A DNA stretch of 64,000 nt from CAZFHA01 sp964518595 (GTDB taxonomy: Bacteria > Bacillota > Clostridia > Saccharofermentanales > Saccharofermentanaceae), in NCBI GenBank assembly GCA_964518595.1, contig CAZFHA010000016.1, positions 15,374-79,373 on the forward strand. Direction: 5' to 3'. Each line of letters starts with the position of its first letter. Position 1 is the stretch's first letter. The position numbers were made by a program, and so were the translations under genes. Positions 18,043-27,140 of the stretch are shown here, in pieces. The notes beneath the pieces are model-generated. The model had not been told where the DNA came from. It saw only the letters and a program-made list of their open reading frames with translations, and ran no database searches.

Positions 18043-18240
18043 ATTAAAATCCTCCTCGTATGTGACTATAAATTAATTTTCTGTACTTCTGTATTTCAAT
18101 CCACGACTCCCGTGAGGAATTCGACGCTCTGCCTGTAGGTTATACAAGCTAACATGTTTTTATCCTCTAAACCATTGGATAAATCTTGCACAAATCAAAT
18201 TACTATTACTGTTAACTTACTCAAAAAGGGTACAGAAGAC

Positions 18241-18267
18241 TATGGAGGATCTAAGAGATCCTCCATA
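18241..18267. terminator. 12-bp perfect hairpin between corrinoid protein and methyltransferase genes
   Basis: TATGGAGGATCT and its exact complement flank a 3-base loop inside the 267-bp gap between the two genes. On the minus strand it is followed only by a scattered T-rich stretch. It may protect the 3' end of the corrinoid-protein mRNA or partly terminate transcription, giving excess corrinoid protein. No ORF of note lies in the rest of the gap. Confidence 0.55.
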
Positions 18268-18309
18268 CCTTATATCATCACTAAAATAAAACCTTTGAAA
18301 AAACAGAAA

Positions 18310-18948
18310 TTAACGGGCAGCCAAGGCCGCTACCGCAGCCTCTGCAGCGGTTGCCGCATCAGGAGTATAGATATCAGCACCAACAGATTGGGCAAAAGCA
18401 TCATTCACTGGAGCACCACCAACCATGATAATAACTTTATCACGAATGCCGGATTCAACAGCACGATCAATAACAGGTTTAATCTCACCCATAGTTGTAG
18501 TTAAGAGAGCGGAGCAGCAGATAACATCAGCTTGTTGCTCAATAGCGGCTTCTACAAAGGTTTCAGCCGAAACATCTACACCTAAATCAACAACTTCCAA
18601 ACCTTTGCCTTCCATCATCATGGCAACTAAGTTTTTGCCAATGTCATGAAGATCGCCTTTAACAGTACCAATGAGAACTTTTCCTCCTGATTTTGCCCCT
18701 TCAGAAGCCAAATAAGGCTTCAAAATTTGCGTTCCAGCTTTCATAGCCCGGGCGGCAATCAATACTTCTGGTACATAGACTTCGTTATTTTTAAACTTAA
18801 CACCAATAACGCCCATACCAGCCAATAAGCCGTCATTTAAAATTTGTTGTGCGGAGATGCCTTCTTCCAGAGCCTGAGTCACCAGCGCAGCTACATCTTT
18901 AGCCTTGCCCTTTTGTAACAGTTCAGAAATTTGATTTAAGATTTCCAT
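18310..18948 (-). CDS. Methyltransferase cognate corrinoid protein (MtaC/MtbC-like)
   Basis: The 212-aa protein has the two-part structure of methyl-carrier corrinoid proteins. An N-terminal four-helix cap domain (residues 1-90) includes GLLAGMGVIGVKF and YVPEVLIAARAM. The C-terminal B12-binding Rossmann domain has the base-off ligand motif GDLHDIGK (Asp-x-His-x-x-Gly, His near residue 105), followed by SALLTTTM and GGAPV. It carries the methyl group between methyltransferases on cobalt. It is the first gene of the minus-strand corrinoid locus, with AGGAGG about ten bases before the ATG. Which substrate it serves depends on the unknown methyltransferase chemistry of the next gene. Confidence 0.95.
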   Translation of the reverse strand: MEILNQISELLQKGKAKDVAALVTQALEEGISAQQILNDGLLAGMGVIGVKFKNNEVYVPEVLIAARAMKAGTQILKPYLASEGAKSGGKVLIGTVKGDLHDIGKNLVAMMMEGKGLEVVDLGVDVSAETFVEAAIEQQADVICCSALLTTTMGEIKPVIDRAVESGIRDKVIIMVGGAPVNDAFAQSVGADIYTPDAATAAEAAVAALAAR

Positions 18949-19405
18949 GTCGGTTCTTCCTCCTACAGGTTTAACTTATATCTGATTTTGCCCACATTGT
19001 ATCGAACAACGCTTTGAACTTCTTGCATAATATCATTATTTTTTGCACTATTTTGCTCTTTTCCATAGGATTTTACGAATTTTTTCTGTTCCTATCGCCC
19101 AAAAAGGCTAAAACAATCATTTATTCTTTTATGCTATTTTACCTATAAGTTTAGTAGGAATTAGAAGTTAGGGGCAAACGCAATAAGAAATTTTATTTAA
19201 CAATAGCCTATCTGCGAATATTACTGGTACTTCTGAGATTATTCACATAACATTTTCATAATCAATTAAGCCAAATTCCATATTTCCTATGTTATAATTG
19301 GCAGTGCCTTCTAACCTTTTAACAAATGAAAAATAGAAATATATTTTGTCATTAGTGCTACTAGGAATTAGATGTAGAGTTATTTATATTATGTGCGGTG
19401 AAAAA
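18949..19405. other. Divergent intergenic region, corrinoid operon / hydrolase
   Basis: This 457-bp AT-rich gap separates the leftward corrinoid operon from the rightward hydrolase gene and must hold both promoters. I see no clean -35/-10 pair, no riboswitch-like conserved core and no ORF with a convincing ribosome binding site. An in-frame upstream extension of the hydrolase to 19346 is unlikely. Confidence 0.4.
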
Positions 19406-20170
19406 ATGAAAGAATATACAATAAAAAATTCCGTATACAAAATACGTTATCATGATTTCGAGGGGAAAGGTATTCCCATTCTTTTTATCCACGGCTTAGG
19501 TTGTTCAGGCTCCTATGACTATCCCAATGTAGCAGTTCAAACTGAACTTTTACACAACAGACGTATTATGATTGATTTATTGGGTGCCGGATATAGTGAC
19601 AAACCAATCCATTTCAATTACACCATTTCTGAGCATGCAAAATATCTGTGCGACTTCATTGAAGACTTAGAAATTGAGCAATTCATTTTGTTTGGTCATA
19701 GCATCGGAGGCGCCGTAGCATTAGCCTTGGCAAACTTATGCGAAGAAAAGGTTGTTAATATTATTCTAAGTGAAGCAAATTTGGATAGCGGCGGCGGATT
19801 AACTAGCAGCGCAATTGCAGCCTTTGGAATAAATGAATTTGTTAAGACTGGTTTTGATAAAATAATTGAAGAAAACAAGAAATTCCATAACGAAAGATGG
19901 GTGGCCAGCTTTTCCTTATGGTTACCCCAAGCGGCTTATCTACTCTCACGCTCAGCCGTGGATGGACAAGAGCCTACTTGGAGAGAAATATTATATTCTT
20001 TGAAGTGCCCCAAAACATTTATTTATGGCGAGAAAAGCTTGCCTGACCCAGACATGCAGATTTTGATCGAAAATAATATACATATAGAAATAATTCAAAA
20101 TGCCGGTCACTCCATGGCCTGGGAAAATCCTCGGGGTTTGGCAGTCGCAATTAAAAATGCCATTGTGTAG
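19406..20170 (+). CDS. Alpha/beta-hydrolase
   Basis: The 254-aa protein has the alpha/beta-hydrolase fold: the oxyanion-hole block LFIHGLGCSG near residue 25, the nucleophile elbow GHSIGG, and the catalytic His in NAGHSMAWENP near the C-terminus. The acid is probably Asp in the YGEKSLPDPD segment. The ATG at 19406 is preferred because GGTGA lies just upstream. It would hydrolyse an ester, amide or C-C bond in the cytoplasm; the substrate is unknown. It is divergent from the corrinoid operon, and a 41-codon membrane-peptide gene follows it. Confidence 0.85.
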   Translation: MKEYTIKNSVYKIRYHDFEGKGIPILFIHGLGCSGSYDYPNVAVQTELLHNRRIMIDLLGAGYSDKPIHFNYTISEHAKYLCDFIEDLEIEQFILFGHSIGGAVALALANLCEEKVVNIILSEANLDSGGGLTSSAIAAFGINEFVKTGFDKIIEENKKFHNERWVASFSLWLPQAAYLLSRSAVDGQEPTWREILYSLKCPKTFIYGEKSLPDPDMQILIENNIHIEIIQNAGHSMAWENPRGLAVAIKNAIV

Positions 20171-20263
20171 AATTAAGCGAATCACTAGTCTATAATATGA
20201 ATAAAAGCCAAGTCTGAAATAGCTCCTGTAAAGGAGCTCCTTGAGTCATAAAGGAGGCCTATT

Positions 20264-20389
20264 ATGAATGGATACCTGATAACAGCTCTATGGACTCTGG
20301 TTAATCTTAGCGTAGTTGCCGGAATGGTTTATCTAATCTTTCGTCTACTCCGTTGGCTCAAGTCTGAGAACAAGCTTTCTTCCAACTAA
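20264..20389 (+). CDS. 41-aa single-pass membrane peptide
   Basis: A very strong ribosome site (AAAGGAGG, six bases before ATG) precedes a 41-codon ORF. Its product has one hydrophobic segment (residues 4-28, LITALWTLVNLSVVAGMVYL) followed by a basic end (FRLLRWLK). A TATAAT box lies at 20191-20196, and an AGCTCC/GGAGCT inverted repeat at 20221-20238 may form a leader hairpin. I do not recognise the peptide. The architecture suits a small inner-membrane regulator or a type I toxin-like peptide, but the function is open. It ends 19 bp before the stop of the convergent regulator gene. Confidence 0.65.
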   Translation: MNGYLITALWTLVNLSVVAGMVYLIFRLLRWLKSENKLSSN

Positions 20390-20408
20390 TAACTAGACCC
20401 TGATCCAA

Positions 20409-21782
20409 TTATTTTTGCTTGCCCAGTGCACCCTTCGCCGTCTCCGCTACTAAGAGATTACGCCCACGGGATTCACGATATTTTCCCGGGGATACACCGG
20501 TTTGCTGTTTAAACACCCGAGTGAAGTAGCTTTGGCTTTCAAAGCCCATCAAGCTGGCGATATCGGCCGTTTTGATGTTATCCTGGAGCAGCAGTTTTTT
20601 ACTCCCAGCAATCCGCAGGCGGTTGAGATATGTCGAAAAATTGCAACCCATTTCCTCTTTAAATAATTTGCTAAAGTACGTCGGTGAAAGGTAGACCTGA
20701 GCTGCCACTGCCTCCAAAGTCAGTTTTTGCGTATAGTTTTGGCGAATATAACTAAGAGCTTTATGGAAAACATCCACATGCTTAATGGCAGCAAAACGAA
20801 ACATAGAGTCCATAAATCCAGTAATAATATCTGTCAGCCAAAAACACAAGGCATCCACAGAATTGATAGTATTAATTTGCACCATATAGTGGTGGTTTAG
20901 GGTCAAAGTAGCTCCCGGCTCTGATCCCATCTCAATGGCGGCTCGTGATATAAGAACCAGCAGTTCAAAGACCCGAGCCTTCATTTGCTGTAAGTCACCC
21001 CCTAAGGAGAAGAAAATATAGCCCAGTAGTTCATTGAGCTGCTTTTGGGCTTTGGCCTTATCCGAATCAATAATACTCTGAATGAGCTCCCGCTCCATTT
21101 GGAAAGGGTAATCATCTAGTGATTTAGAAGTTTCGCCCTTTAGCTGCGAAATATAATCGTTAATTTGTCCCTGCATATTGTCGGAAGCTTGCTTATCTAC
21201 CAACTCTCGGGCGGTAGCCGCATTGTTTAGAAAACCCACTGCCATGAATAGGAGAGTAGAGTAATGACTCACAGTCCCAGGGTCAACATAGGGGATCTTT
21301 TGCAGTACCCGATGCACCTGCTCCCAGGCCTCAGCCGACAATGAACGACTCATTTCTAAATCAATACCAATAAAATCCTCTGGCTCTACCATCAGAAAAG
21401 GCCCAGCTGTAATGGCGGCTACCACGCCTTGCTCTCCGATTACCGGCGAGGCAAAGCAAGTTAATCCTGAGGGACAGAAATAAACATACTTACCACCGAA
21501 TCGCTCTGACTGAGCCAATCCATAGCGATGCACATGCTGACACAAGGTTCTACTTTGGTCATCCATCTGCAATAATCCGCAAAAATTGCAACTGCCGCAA
21601 GCCGCCTCGGTTTCGTAAATTACTTCGCCGGAAACGGAAAAAATCGTGCAACCCAAGCCGGTAGAAACCGAAAAAGCATCTGCACAATTTCTAGCCAGCT
21701 GAATATCAAACGCAGGGGTTCCCCCCCTAATCTTCTGCTCATCAAACCCTACTACATTCTTGAAGCGATTCTCTATCACCAT
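20409..21782 (-). CDS. PocR-domain AraC-family regulator
   Basis: The 457-aa protein has an N-terminal PocR ligand-binding domain (residues about 20-180). Its Cys-rich segment CGSCNFCGLL and later CQHVHRYG and FCPSGLTCF blocks could bind a metal or cluster. A helical linker follows, then a C-terminal AraC double helix-turn-helix (residues about 350-450: LTLEAVAAQVYLSPTYFSKLF, then ADIASLMGFESQSYFTRVFK). PocR domains sense small hydroxylated or hydrocarbon compounds in known cases. The gene lies downstream of the sugar ABC transporter genes but behind a terminator, so it has its own promoter. Targets could be that transporter or the nearby corrinoid operon; neither is proven. Confidence 0.88.
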   Translation of the reverse strand: MVIENRFKNVVGFDEQKIRGGTPAFDIQLARNCADAFSVSTGLGCTIFSVSGEVIYETEAACGSCNFCGLLQMDDQSRTLCQHVHRYGLAQSERFGGKYVYFCPSGLTCFASPVIGEQGVVAAITAGPFLMVEPEDFIGIDLEMSRSLSAEAWEQVHRVLQKIPYVDPGTVSHYSTLLFMAVGFLNNAATARELVDKQASDNMQGQINDYISQLKGETSKSLDDYPFQMERELIQSIIDSDKAKAQKQLNELLGYIFFSLGGDLQQMKARVFELLVLISRAAIEMGSEPGATLTLNHHYMVQINTINSVDALCFWLTDIITGFMDSMFRFAAIKHVDVFHKALSYIRQNYTQKLTLEAVAAQVYLSPTYFSKLFKEEMGCNFSTYLNRLRIAGSKKLLLQDNIKTADIASLMGFESQSYFTRVFKQQTGVSPGKYRESRGRNLLVAETAKGALGKQK

Positions 21783-21890
21783 TTCTGAAGCTCCCCACCA
21801 GGGCGAAACCCTAAATTGTCAAATCTCTAGGCTAAAACTACTATGATCTTTTCTCTATACTACCGTAATCTTTTCTTTCTGAGTAGTGGG

Positions 21891-21922
21891 TAAAAAATAA
21901 CCTCTGCCTGGGAGCAAAGGTT
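21891..21922 (-). terminator. Terminator after ABC permease operon
   Basis: On the minus strand AACCTTTGC pairs with GCAGAGGTT across a TCCCAG loop and is followed by ATTTTTTA. It closes the ABC transporter operon 144 bp after the last permease gene. The flanking sequence to 22066 holds no other gene I can support. Confidence 0.75.
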
Positions 21923-22066
21923 AAAGAAACCGCTTATAGAATATTGAAAAACAGGCGAATCGAAATTACTATCCATATCTCTCCTCAGCGAGCCTTGATT
22001 TTCCGACCCGGAAAATGTCTTGTTATTTAGCCAAAGAGTCCTCTCGTAGATAGGACTTGCCAGAAC

Positions 22067-22906
22067 CTATCCCTTTACTCCTCCCACCGCTAAGCCGCTG
22101 GTTAAACGTTTTTGTACCACCGCATAAACTAACATCGTTGGTAGCATGACCAGAACCATTCCCGCAAACATGGCTCCCCAGTCAGTGGCATAGCGCTGAA
22201 TTTCCATTAGGTTACTAAGACCCACCGGCAAGGTACGTTTGTCAGGGGTAGAAATCAAAGTCAAGGCCAGCATATACTCATTCCAGAAGGCCATAAATCC
22301 GAACATAGCAACAGTAACTAGGCCTGATCTAGTCATGGGCACAATAACCCGCATCATTGTCGCCCAATGGCCACACCCGTCAATCACAGCCGCCTCCTCA
22401 TAATCCTTGGGAACAGAACGCAGATAATTAGACAGGAGGAATACATAGAAAGGTAATGCCGTGCCTACATATACGATACAGAGAACTAAACGATTGTCCA
22501 AGAAACCATTTTTTAGTTGTAAAAAAATTGGCACCACTAAGTAGTTAGCATTAATAAAGAGTCCCGCCATAATTAGTAGCGTGATCAATTTATTTAATTT
22601 AAAGGAAAATCGGCTTAAGGCATAGCTACCCATAATCGTTACCATCAATAGTCCACCCAGGGAAAGAAGGGTAACCCATACTGAGGTAACAAAATACGCC
22701 CCCATGTTTGCTTTTACTATGGCATTGTAGAAATTATTCCAATGAAGCCCCGAAGGGAGACCCCAAGGACTAGATAGGAATTCTTCACTGGTCTTAAAGG
22801 CCGAAGAAAAGGTCCAAAAGATTGGCACTACCACAGCAGCAGTAAAAATAATCATCACCATGCGAAGAAGCCAGCGACTTAACTTCTGGGTATCTCTATC
22901 TTTCAT
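22067..22906 (-). CDS. Sugar ABC transporter permease (MalG-type)
   Basis: The 279-aa inner-membrane protein has about six hydrophobic helices. It carries the EAA loop that docks the ATPase (EEAAVIDGCGHWATMMRVIVP, around residues 185-205) followed by WNEYMLALTLI, typical of CUT1 MalG-type permeases. It begins three bases after the partner permease gene ends, so the two are translationally coupled. No ATPase gene is present; CUT1 systems in Bacillota commonly share an MsmX-type ATPase encoded elsewhere. The transported sugar is not determinable here. Confidence 0.93.
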   Translation of the reverse strand: MKDRDTQKLSRWLLRMVMIIFTAAVVVPIFWTFSSAFKTSEEFLSSPWGLPSGLHWNNFYNAIVKANMGAYFVTSVWVTLLSLGGLLMVTIMGSYALSRFSFKLNKLITLLIMAGLFINANYLVVPIFLQLKNGFLDNRLVLCIVYVGTALPFYVFLLSNYLRSVPKDYEEAAVIDGCGHWATMMRVIVPMTRSGLVTVAMFGFMAFWNEYMLALTLISTPDKRTLPVGLSNLMEIQRYATDWGAMFAGMVLVMLPTMLVYAVVQKRLTSGLAVGGVKG

Positions 22907-22909
22907 AGG

Positions 22910-23830
22910 CTAACCCTCCCCATCCGCTGTTCGGGTCAAACGACGGCTAATTAAAGATAGTAGAAAAGCAAAGACAAAAACCGCCACTGCCACCGCCATG
23001 CCGTAACCGAAATTGGCATTAGTAAAACCCTGACGATACATGTAGGAAAGTAACACCTCTGATCCTCCTGCCGGTTCTCCGCGAGTCATTGTCTGCACAA
23101 ACAAGAAACTCATATTAATATTAGAAACCACAAAGAAGACCAAGGTTACTCGGATTGTACTCCAAATTAAAGGCAAAGTTAGAGTAAAGAACTGCTTAAC
23201 CCGTCCACAGCCGTCAATATCCGCCGCCTCATATATCGACTCGTCAATGCTATCCATACTGGCAATATACATAACCATATAGTAACCAATGGCTTGCCAA
23301 ATCATGGCTACGGCAATAGCCGGAAGTACCGTATCTTTTTCGCCTAACCAGCCCCGAGTTAAACTCTCTAAACCTATAAAACGAAGAGTAGCATTAAGAA
23401 TTCCACTGTTCACTGAATAAATATTCTGAAAAAGTGTTCCTATTACCACCACAGACAAGACATTGGGGAAAAAATAAATAGTCCGATAAAAATTTCTTTC
23501 CCGTAAAAAGCCGCGGGACAGAGAGGCCGCCAAGAAAAGTGCCAAGGTCATAGTCACTGTCGTAACCACAGCCATTAAAAACATAGTATTACGAAAAGAC
23601 TGCCAGAAGCGGTCATCTCGTAGTAAGGTCTGATAGTTTTCTAATCCAATAAAGGTTTTCGTTGGCGAAAGTCCACTCCACTTATAGAGGGAGGTGGAAA
23701 ACATGGATAAGGCCGGACGAATCATAAAATTGCCGTAGAGAAGTAAAAGCGGCAAGAGACAAACAAGTAAAAAACCTGTCCGGCGCCCTTTTAAGCGCAT
23801 ATATCTTTTAATTTCCTTTGTCTTCCCCAT
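22910..23830 (-). CDS. Sugar ABC transporter permease (MalF-type)
   Basis: The 306-aa protein has six predicted membrane helices and the EAA motif YEAADIDGCGRVKQFFTLTLP near residue 215, as in MalF/UgpA-type CUT1 permeases. It pairs with the MalG-type protein encoded immediately downstream. The gene lies 118 bp after the solute-binding protein gene, with a hairpin in the gap that probably lowers permease expression relative to the binding protein. The short periplasmic-type loop of large MalF proteins is absent, as is normal in Gram-positive relatives. Confidence 0.93.
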   Translation of the reverse strand: MGKTKEIKRYMRLKGRRTGFLLVCLLPLLLLYGNFMIRPALSMFSTSLYKWSGLSPTKTFIGLENYQTLLRDDRFWQSFRNTMFLMAVVTTVTMTLALFLAASLSRGFLRERNFYRTIYFFPNVLSVVVIGTLFQNIYSVNSGILNATLRFIGLESLTRGWLGEKDTVLPAIAVAMIWQAIGYYMVMYIASMDSIDESIYEAADIDGCGRVKQFFTLTLPLIWSTIRVTLVFFVVSNINMSFLFVQTMTRGEPAGGSEVLLSYMYRQGFTNANFGYGMAVAVAVFVFAFLLSLISRRLTRTADGEG

Positions 23831-23898
23831 TTTACCTTCCTCATTTGAATTCTTACAAAGCCTCTACTTATATAACTAGGAATGAGACACGCAAGCGG

Positions 23899-23932
23899 AA
23901 AAATAGACAGTGGCAGGATCTACCCTGCCACT
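23899..23932 (-). terminator. Attenuating hairpin between SBP and permease genes
   Basis: On the minus strand AGTGGCAGG pairs with CCTGCCACT across a six-base loop and is followed by GTCTATTTTTCC. The position between a solute-binding gene and its permease genes is classic for partial termination, giving excess binding protein. Confidence 0.7.
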
Positions 23933-23948
23933 GCACCTTGAAAAGCTT

Positions 23949-25328
23949 CTATTTAACAATATGATCTCTCACCTGTGCCGAAACTTCTTCCATGTGCTCC
24001 GCCCACTGGGTACCGGTCATATTACCACTAAGCACTTCACCAACCTGAGCAAAGAAATCATCACGAGGAATAATCTCTGTTCCCTCTACAGGGGCGAAAT
24101 TTCCGATATAGGGTTTATAACCATCTTCAAAAATCTTCATAGCTTCATAGGTAGCATCAGACACGTATGGTTTCAGCTTGTCTACCGCACCTTTGATCGG
24201 TGGAACCCCTTTGGATAACTCAGCATTCAGGGCAATAGCTTCATCGCTATACTGGAAGGCCAAAAATTCTTTAGCCAGATCAATATTAGCGGCAGCCGCC
24301 GGAATATACATTTCTTCACAAGAAGTAAACAGATATTTATCTTTAGCCGTCTTATCTACCGGTGGAGCTGTAAAGCCCCAGACAAATCCTTCTTCCTTAG
24401 GAGAATCAGCCATTTCACCTTCAAACCAAGTACCATTGGGTATCAGGGCGGCTTTACCCAAGACGAACTGTGCCTGAGCTTCTGAGAATTGCATTGCCTG
24501 GGTACCCGGTAGCAGAAGTCCGTCCGTACCGATCTTAGCAATGTTGTCCAGAGTCTCAATCACCTTGGGATTTTTCCAAGCACCTTCAACATAGTTCAAG
24601 CAATCATCCATCACTTGACTACCAGCAGCAGAAGCAATGGAAGGAATAATTAAACATTCTAAATACGAAGGATGAGAACCTTGGTAGGTAAAAACTGAGC
24701 GATCGGTAATTTTGTCCTTTAACCCAAAGAAATCTTCCCAGGTAACCGGTGGTTTCAAACTGGATTTTTCAAAGAAATTCTGGTTATACCAAAGCCCGGT
24801 GGGAGAATAGTATAATGGCGCCAAGTAGATCTTACCATCGCCGTATGGCTGCAGTAATTTAGAATCTAAGAAGCCGTCTAATACTTTCCCTTTCAATTCC
24901 GTGGTAAAGACGTCAGATAAATCTGCCAGTCCCTTATCTTTGATTAAGGCCTGAGCTACACCGGAGTTATTGGTGGAAGGAAGATAAATAAAATCCGGTG
25001 GGTTGCCTGATAAAATTTGCGGGCGGATAACATCACCAATTTGGGGATTGATGGTAAGCTCTACCTTAACCCCAGGGTGAGACTTTTCAAAGAGTGCCGC
25101 TACTTTTTCCCAGTAATCTGCCCCATAGCCACCCTGAAAAGCCGCTACTTTTAAGGTAGTTGATTCTCCCGAAGCCGTAGTCTCTTTACTGCTGTCAGCC
25201 GCGGCTGTGGTTTCGCCACCTTTAGTGGTAGCTCCTGCTGTAGTTGCACCGCCAGAACCGCCGCCGCAACCACTAATCAGCCCTATGGTCATTGTTGCCA
25301 GCAAGGCAAAAGCCAAAATTTTCTTCAT
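23949..25328 (-). CDS. Sugar-binding lipoprotein of ABC transporter
   Basis: The 459-aa extracellular solute-binding protein starts with a lipoprotein signal (MKKILAFALLATMTIG, lipobox LISGC) followed by a low-complexity Gly/Thr/Ala linker. It then has a family-1 SBP fold (PPVTWEDFFGLKDKIT, FVWGFTAPPVD, NIDLAKEFLAF). The start at 25328 is fixed by AGGAGG seven bases upstream; a longer frame reaching 25466 lacks a signal at its start. The lipoprotein would capture a sugar or oligosaccharide and hand it to the two downstream permeases. The ligand is unknown; galacto-N-biose released by the GH101 enzyme is one candidate, by theme only. Confidence 0.93.
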   Translation of the reverse strand: MKKILAFALLATMTIGLISGCGGGSGGATTAGATTKGGETTAAADSSKETTASGESTTLKVAAFQGGYGADYWEKVAALFEKSHPGVKVELTINPQIGDVIRPQILSGNPPDFIYLPSTNNSGVAQALIKDKGLADLSDVFTTELKGKVLDGFLDSKLLQPYGDGKIYLAPLYYSPTGLWYNQNFFEKSSLKPPVTWEDFFGLKDKITDRSVFTYQGSHPSYLECLIIPSIASAAGSQVMDDCLNYVEGAWKNPKVIETLDNIAKIGTDGLLLPGTQAMQFSEAQAQFVLGKAALIPNGTWFEGEMADSPKEEGFVWGFTAPPVDKTAKDKYLFTSCEEMYIPAAAANIDLAKEFLAFQYSDEAIALNAELSKGVPPIKGAVDKLKPYVSDATYEAMKIFEDGYKPYIGNFAPVEGTEIIPRDDFFAQVGEVLSGNMTGTQWAEHMEEVSAQVRDHIVK

Positions 25329-25612
25329 CGTAGTCCTCCTTTTCCTTCGGTCAAGTAATGAGGGCATTAGCCTATGTCCCATCCTGGTAAAATCAAAGTC
25401 AAAATAAGAGCATAATCTCTCCAACATCGCCCCAAAGAAAAATCCATTCTTTTTGCAAACCTTCAAAACAGATCTTAGATTTGGTCAATTTGCGAGAGCA
25501 GCATGGAACTGATATCTAATACACCTAGTTTGTTTGTATGTGCAGTTTAGCATGGGTTCTTAAAGTAAGAGAATGGACAATCTGACTTAATGAAATGGAT
25601 TATTTAAGATCG

Positions 25613-26935
25613 TTAAAACCCTGGCTGGTGATTTTTACGCATAAAGGCCTCATAAGAAGGCTGATAGAGCTGCAGAACTTCCTCACCGCTAATCTGCTTG
25701 ACGGGAGCCTCTAAATAGAGAAGCCAAAGGCTGGTCTCAAAGGAAACTTTAGCAATACCAAAAACACTGTTGAACTCGGGAATAAATGCCCCCTTCTGTA
25801 AGTAGTTTTTATCGATTTCTTTCAAATAGCCAGGAATTACGCCTCCATCCACACCAATAAAAGCCGGAAATCCCGGACGGTCGACAAAATAAAGATTCCC
25901 ATATTCCGGTGTAGACCAAAGTTCAAATATTCGTTTAACCGTCTCTACTTCTTTCCCATACTTGTAGGCTACAAAGCCTGTGGAGGAGGGATTCACTGTA
26001 ACGAGTCCTTCTGAATAGGCATTAGGCATGTCTAAGGAAAACATACCCAGATCTGCTTGGGGGCATTTTTCCAGCACAGAGGCCGCAAAAAAATCACCAT
26101 TAAAATGCATCGCCGCCTTCCCGGTTCCCAAGGCATCAATGGCCATGTCATAGCTACAGGACAAATAATTCTGATTCACGTAATCTTGCTGAAACAGGGA
26201 TAAATAGTAGTCAATAACCGCTGAAAGTGCCTTATTGCCCGACCACTTTTGGCGATTATGCAGTAAGTCCTGAGAAAGGCTTAAAAGTCGCTCTTGACCC
26301 AAAGCCTTGCTCATACCATCTGACATCCAAATTTGTGCTACCCAGGGTTCTTTTACCATGTATAAGGGCGTAATCTGTGGGTCTTTCAAATGAATTTCTT
26401 CCAGAAGACGAATAAATTCTTCCCAACTTTTTGGTTCCTCCAACCCCAGACGCTCAAAAACGGATCGGTTATAAATCACCCCATGCACACCTTGGAGTGA
26501 CTGAAGGGGGAAACCATAAATTTTCCCCGCTCTCTTAATTGCTTCGGGTTCTTTCAACTGCTTTACCCAGCTTTCAGAAGAAAGATCAACACAGAATTTT
26601 TCTGGCACTAAACGATCATAAATATCGGGAATATTATAGTCAATGATATCGGCACTCTCCCCGGAATTTAATTTCATTGTCATAATTTCCAGATACTGAT
26701 CGTCCGGAATAATCTGACATTGCACAATAATATTTTCTTCTTGGGCAAGTTTAGCAATCATAGCCTTCAGTCCGGAATAATAGCGAGACTGCTGAATCAT
26801 AGCTGTAATCACAACCGGGCTCCCTTGTATCTTGGAGCTGCTAGCCGCCGAAAAGCTTTGGCAGCCCACTAAAGATAATAGTGACAGCTTTAAAATGAAA
26901 AGTAAAATTCTTCGATATCTCCTTGATATACCCAT
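25613..26935 (-). CDS. Second solute-binding lipoprotein, divergent from yesMN-type genes
   Basis: The 440-aa protein has a lipoprotein signal (LLSLVGCQS lipobox near residue 25) and an extracellular solute-binding protein family 1 fold (SADIIDYNIPDIYD, EPKSWEEFIRLLEE, AAMHFNGDFFAA). No permease genes accompany it. It is divergent from the sensor-kinase gene across about 200 bp. In several Bacillota such stand-alone binding proteins feed or modulate a neighbouring YesM-type kinase, so it may be a sensory rather than a transport component (inference). The 284 bp between it and the first SBP gene holds only the expected promoter region. Confidence 0.88.
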   Translation of the reverse strand: MGISRRYRRILLFILKLSLLSLVGCQSFSAASSSKIQGSPVVITAMIQQSRYYSGLKAMIAKLAQEENIIVQCQIIPDDQYLEIMTMKLNSGESADIIDYNIPDIYDRLVPEKFCVDLSSESWVKQLKEPEAIKRAGKIYGFPLQSLQGVHGVIYNRSVFERLGLEEPKSWEEFIRLLEEIHLKDPQITPLYMVKEPWVAQIWMSDGMSKALGQERLLSLSQDLLHNRQKWSGNKALSAVIDYYLSLFQQDYVNQNYLSCSYDMAIDALGTGKAAMHFNGDFFAASVLEKCPQADLGMFSLDMPNAYSEGLVTVNPSSTGFVAYKYGKEVETVKRIFELWSTPEYGNLYFVDRPGFPAFIGVDGGVIPGYLKEIDKNYLQKGAFIPEFNSVFGIAKVSFETSLWLLYLEAPVKQISGEEVLQLYQPSYEAFMRKNHQPGF

Positions 26936-27140
26936 AAAAAGCCCTCAAATTGACCCTTTAGCCAACACCATAACAGGGACATTATAACCCGTTTCCTGTC
27001 GCTTTACAAAAACACTGCCCAGCATGGATTATTTGATACTCCCCACATAGAAACTGTGATTTTGTCTAAAACAGAACGATTTCCAGCCTATATATTTGCT
27101 ATACTATCTACAAACAATCTCGTTGTGGGGAGGGATCAAG

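Noticed and set aside
25329..25466. 46-codon N-terminal extension of the first SBP
   Set aside because: The lipoprotein signal starts at the internal ATG (25328), which has AGGAGG ahead of it; the extension would bury the signal peptide.
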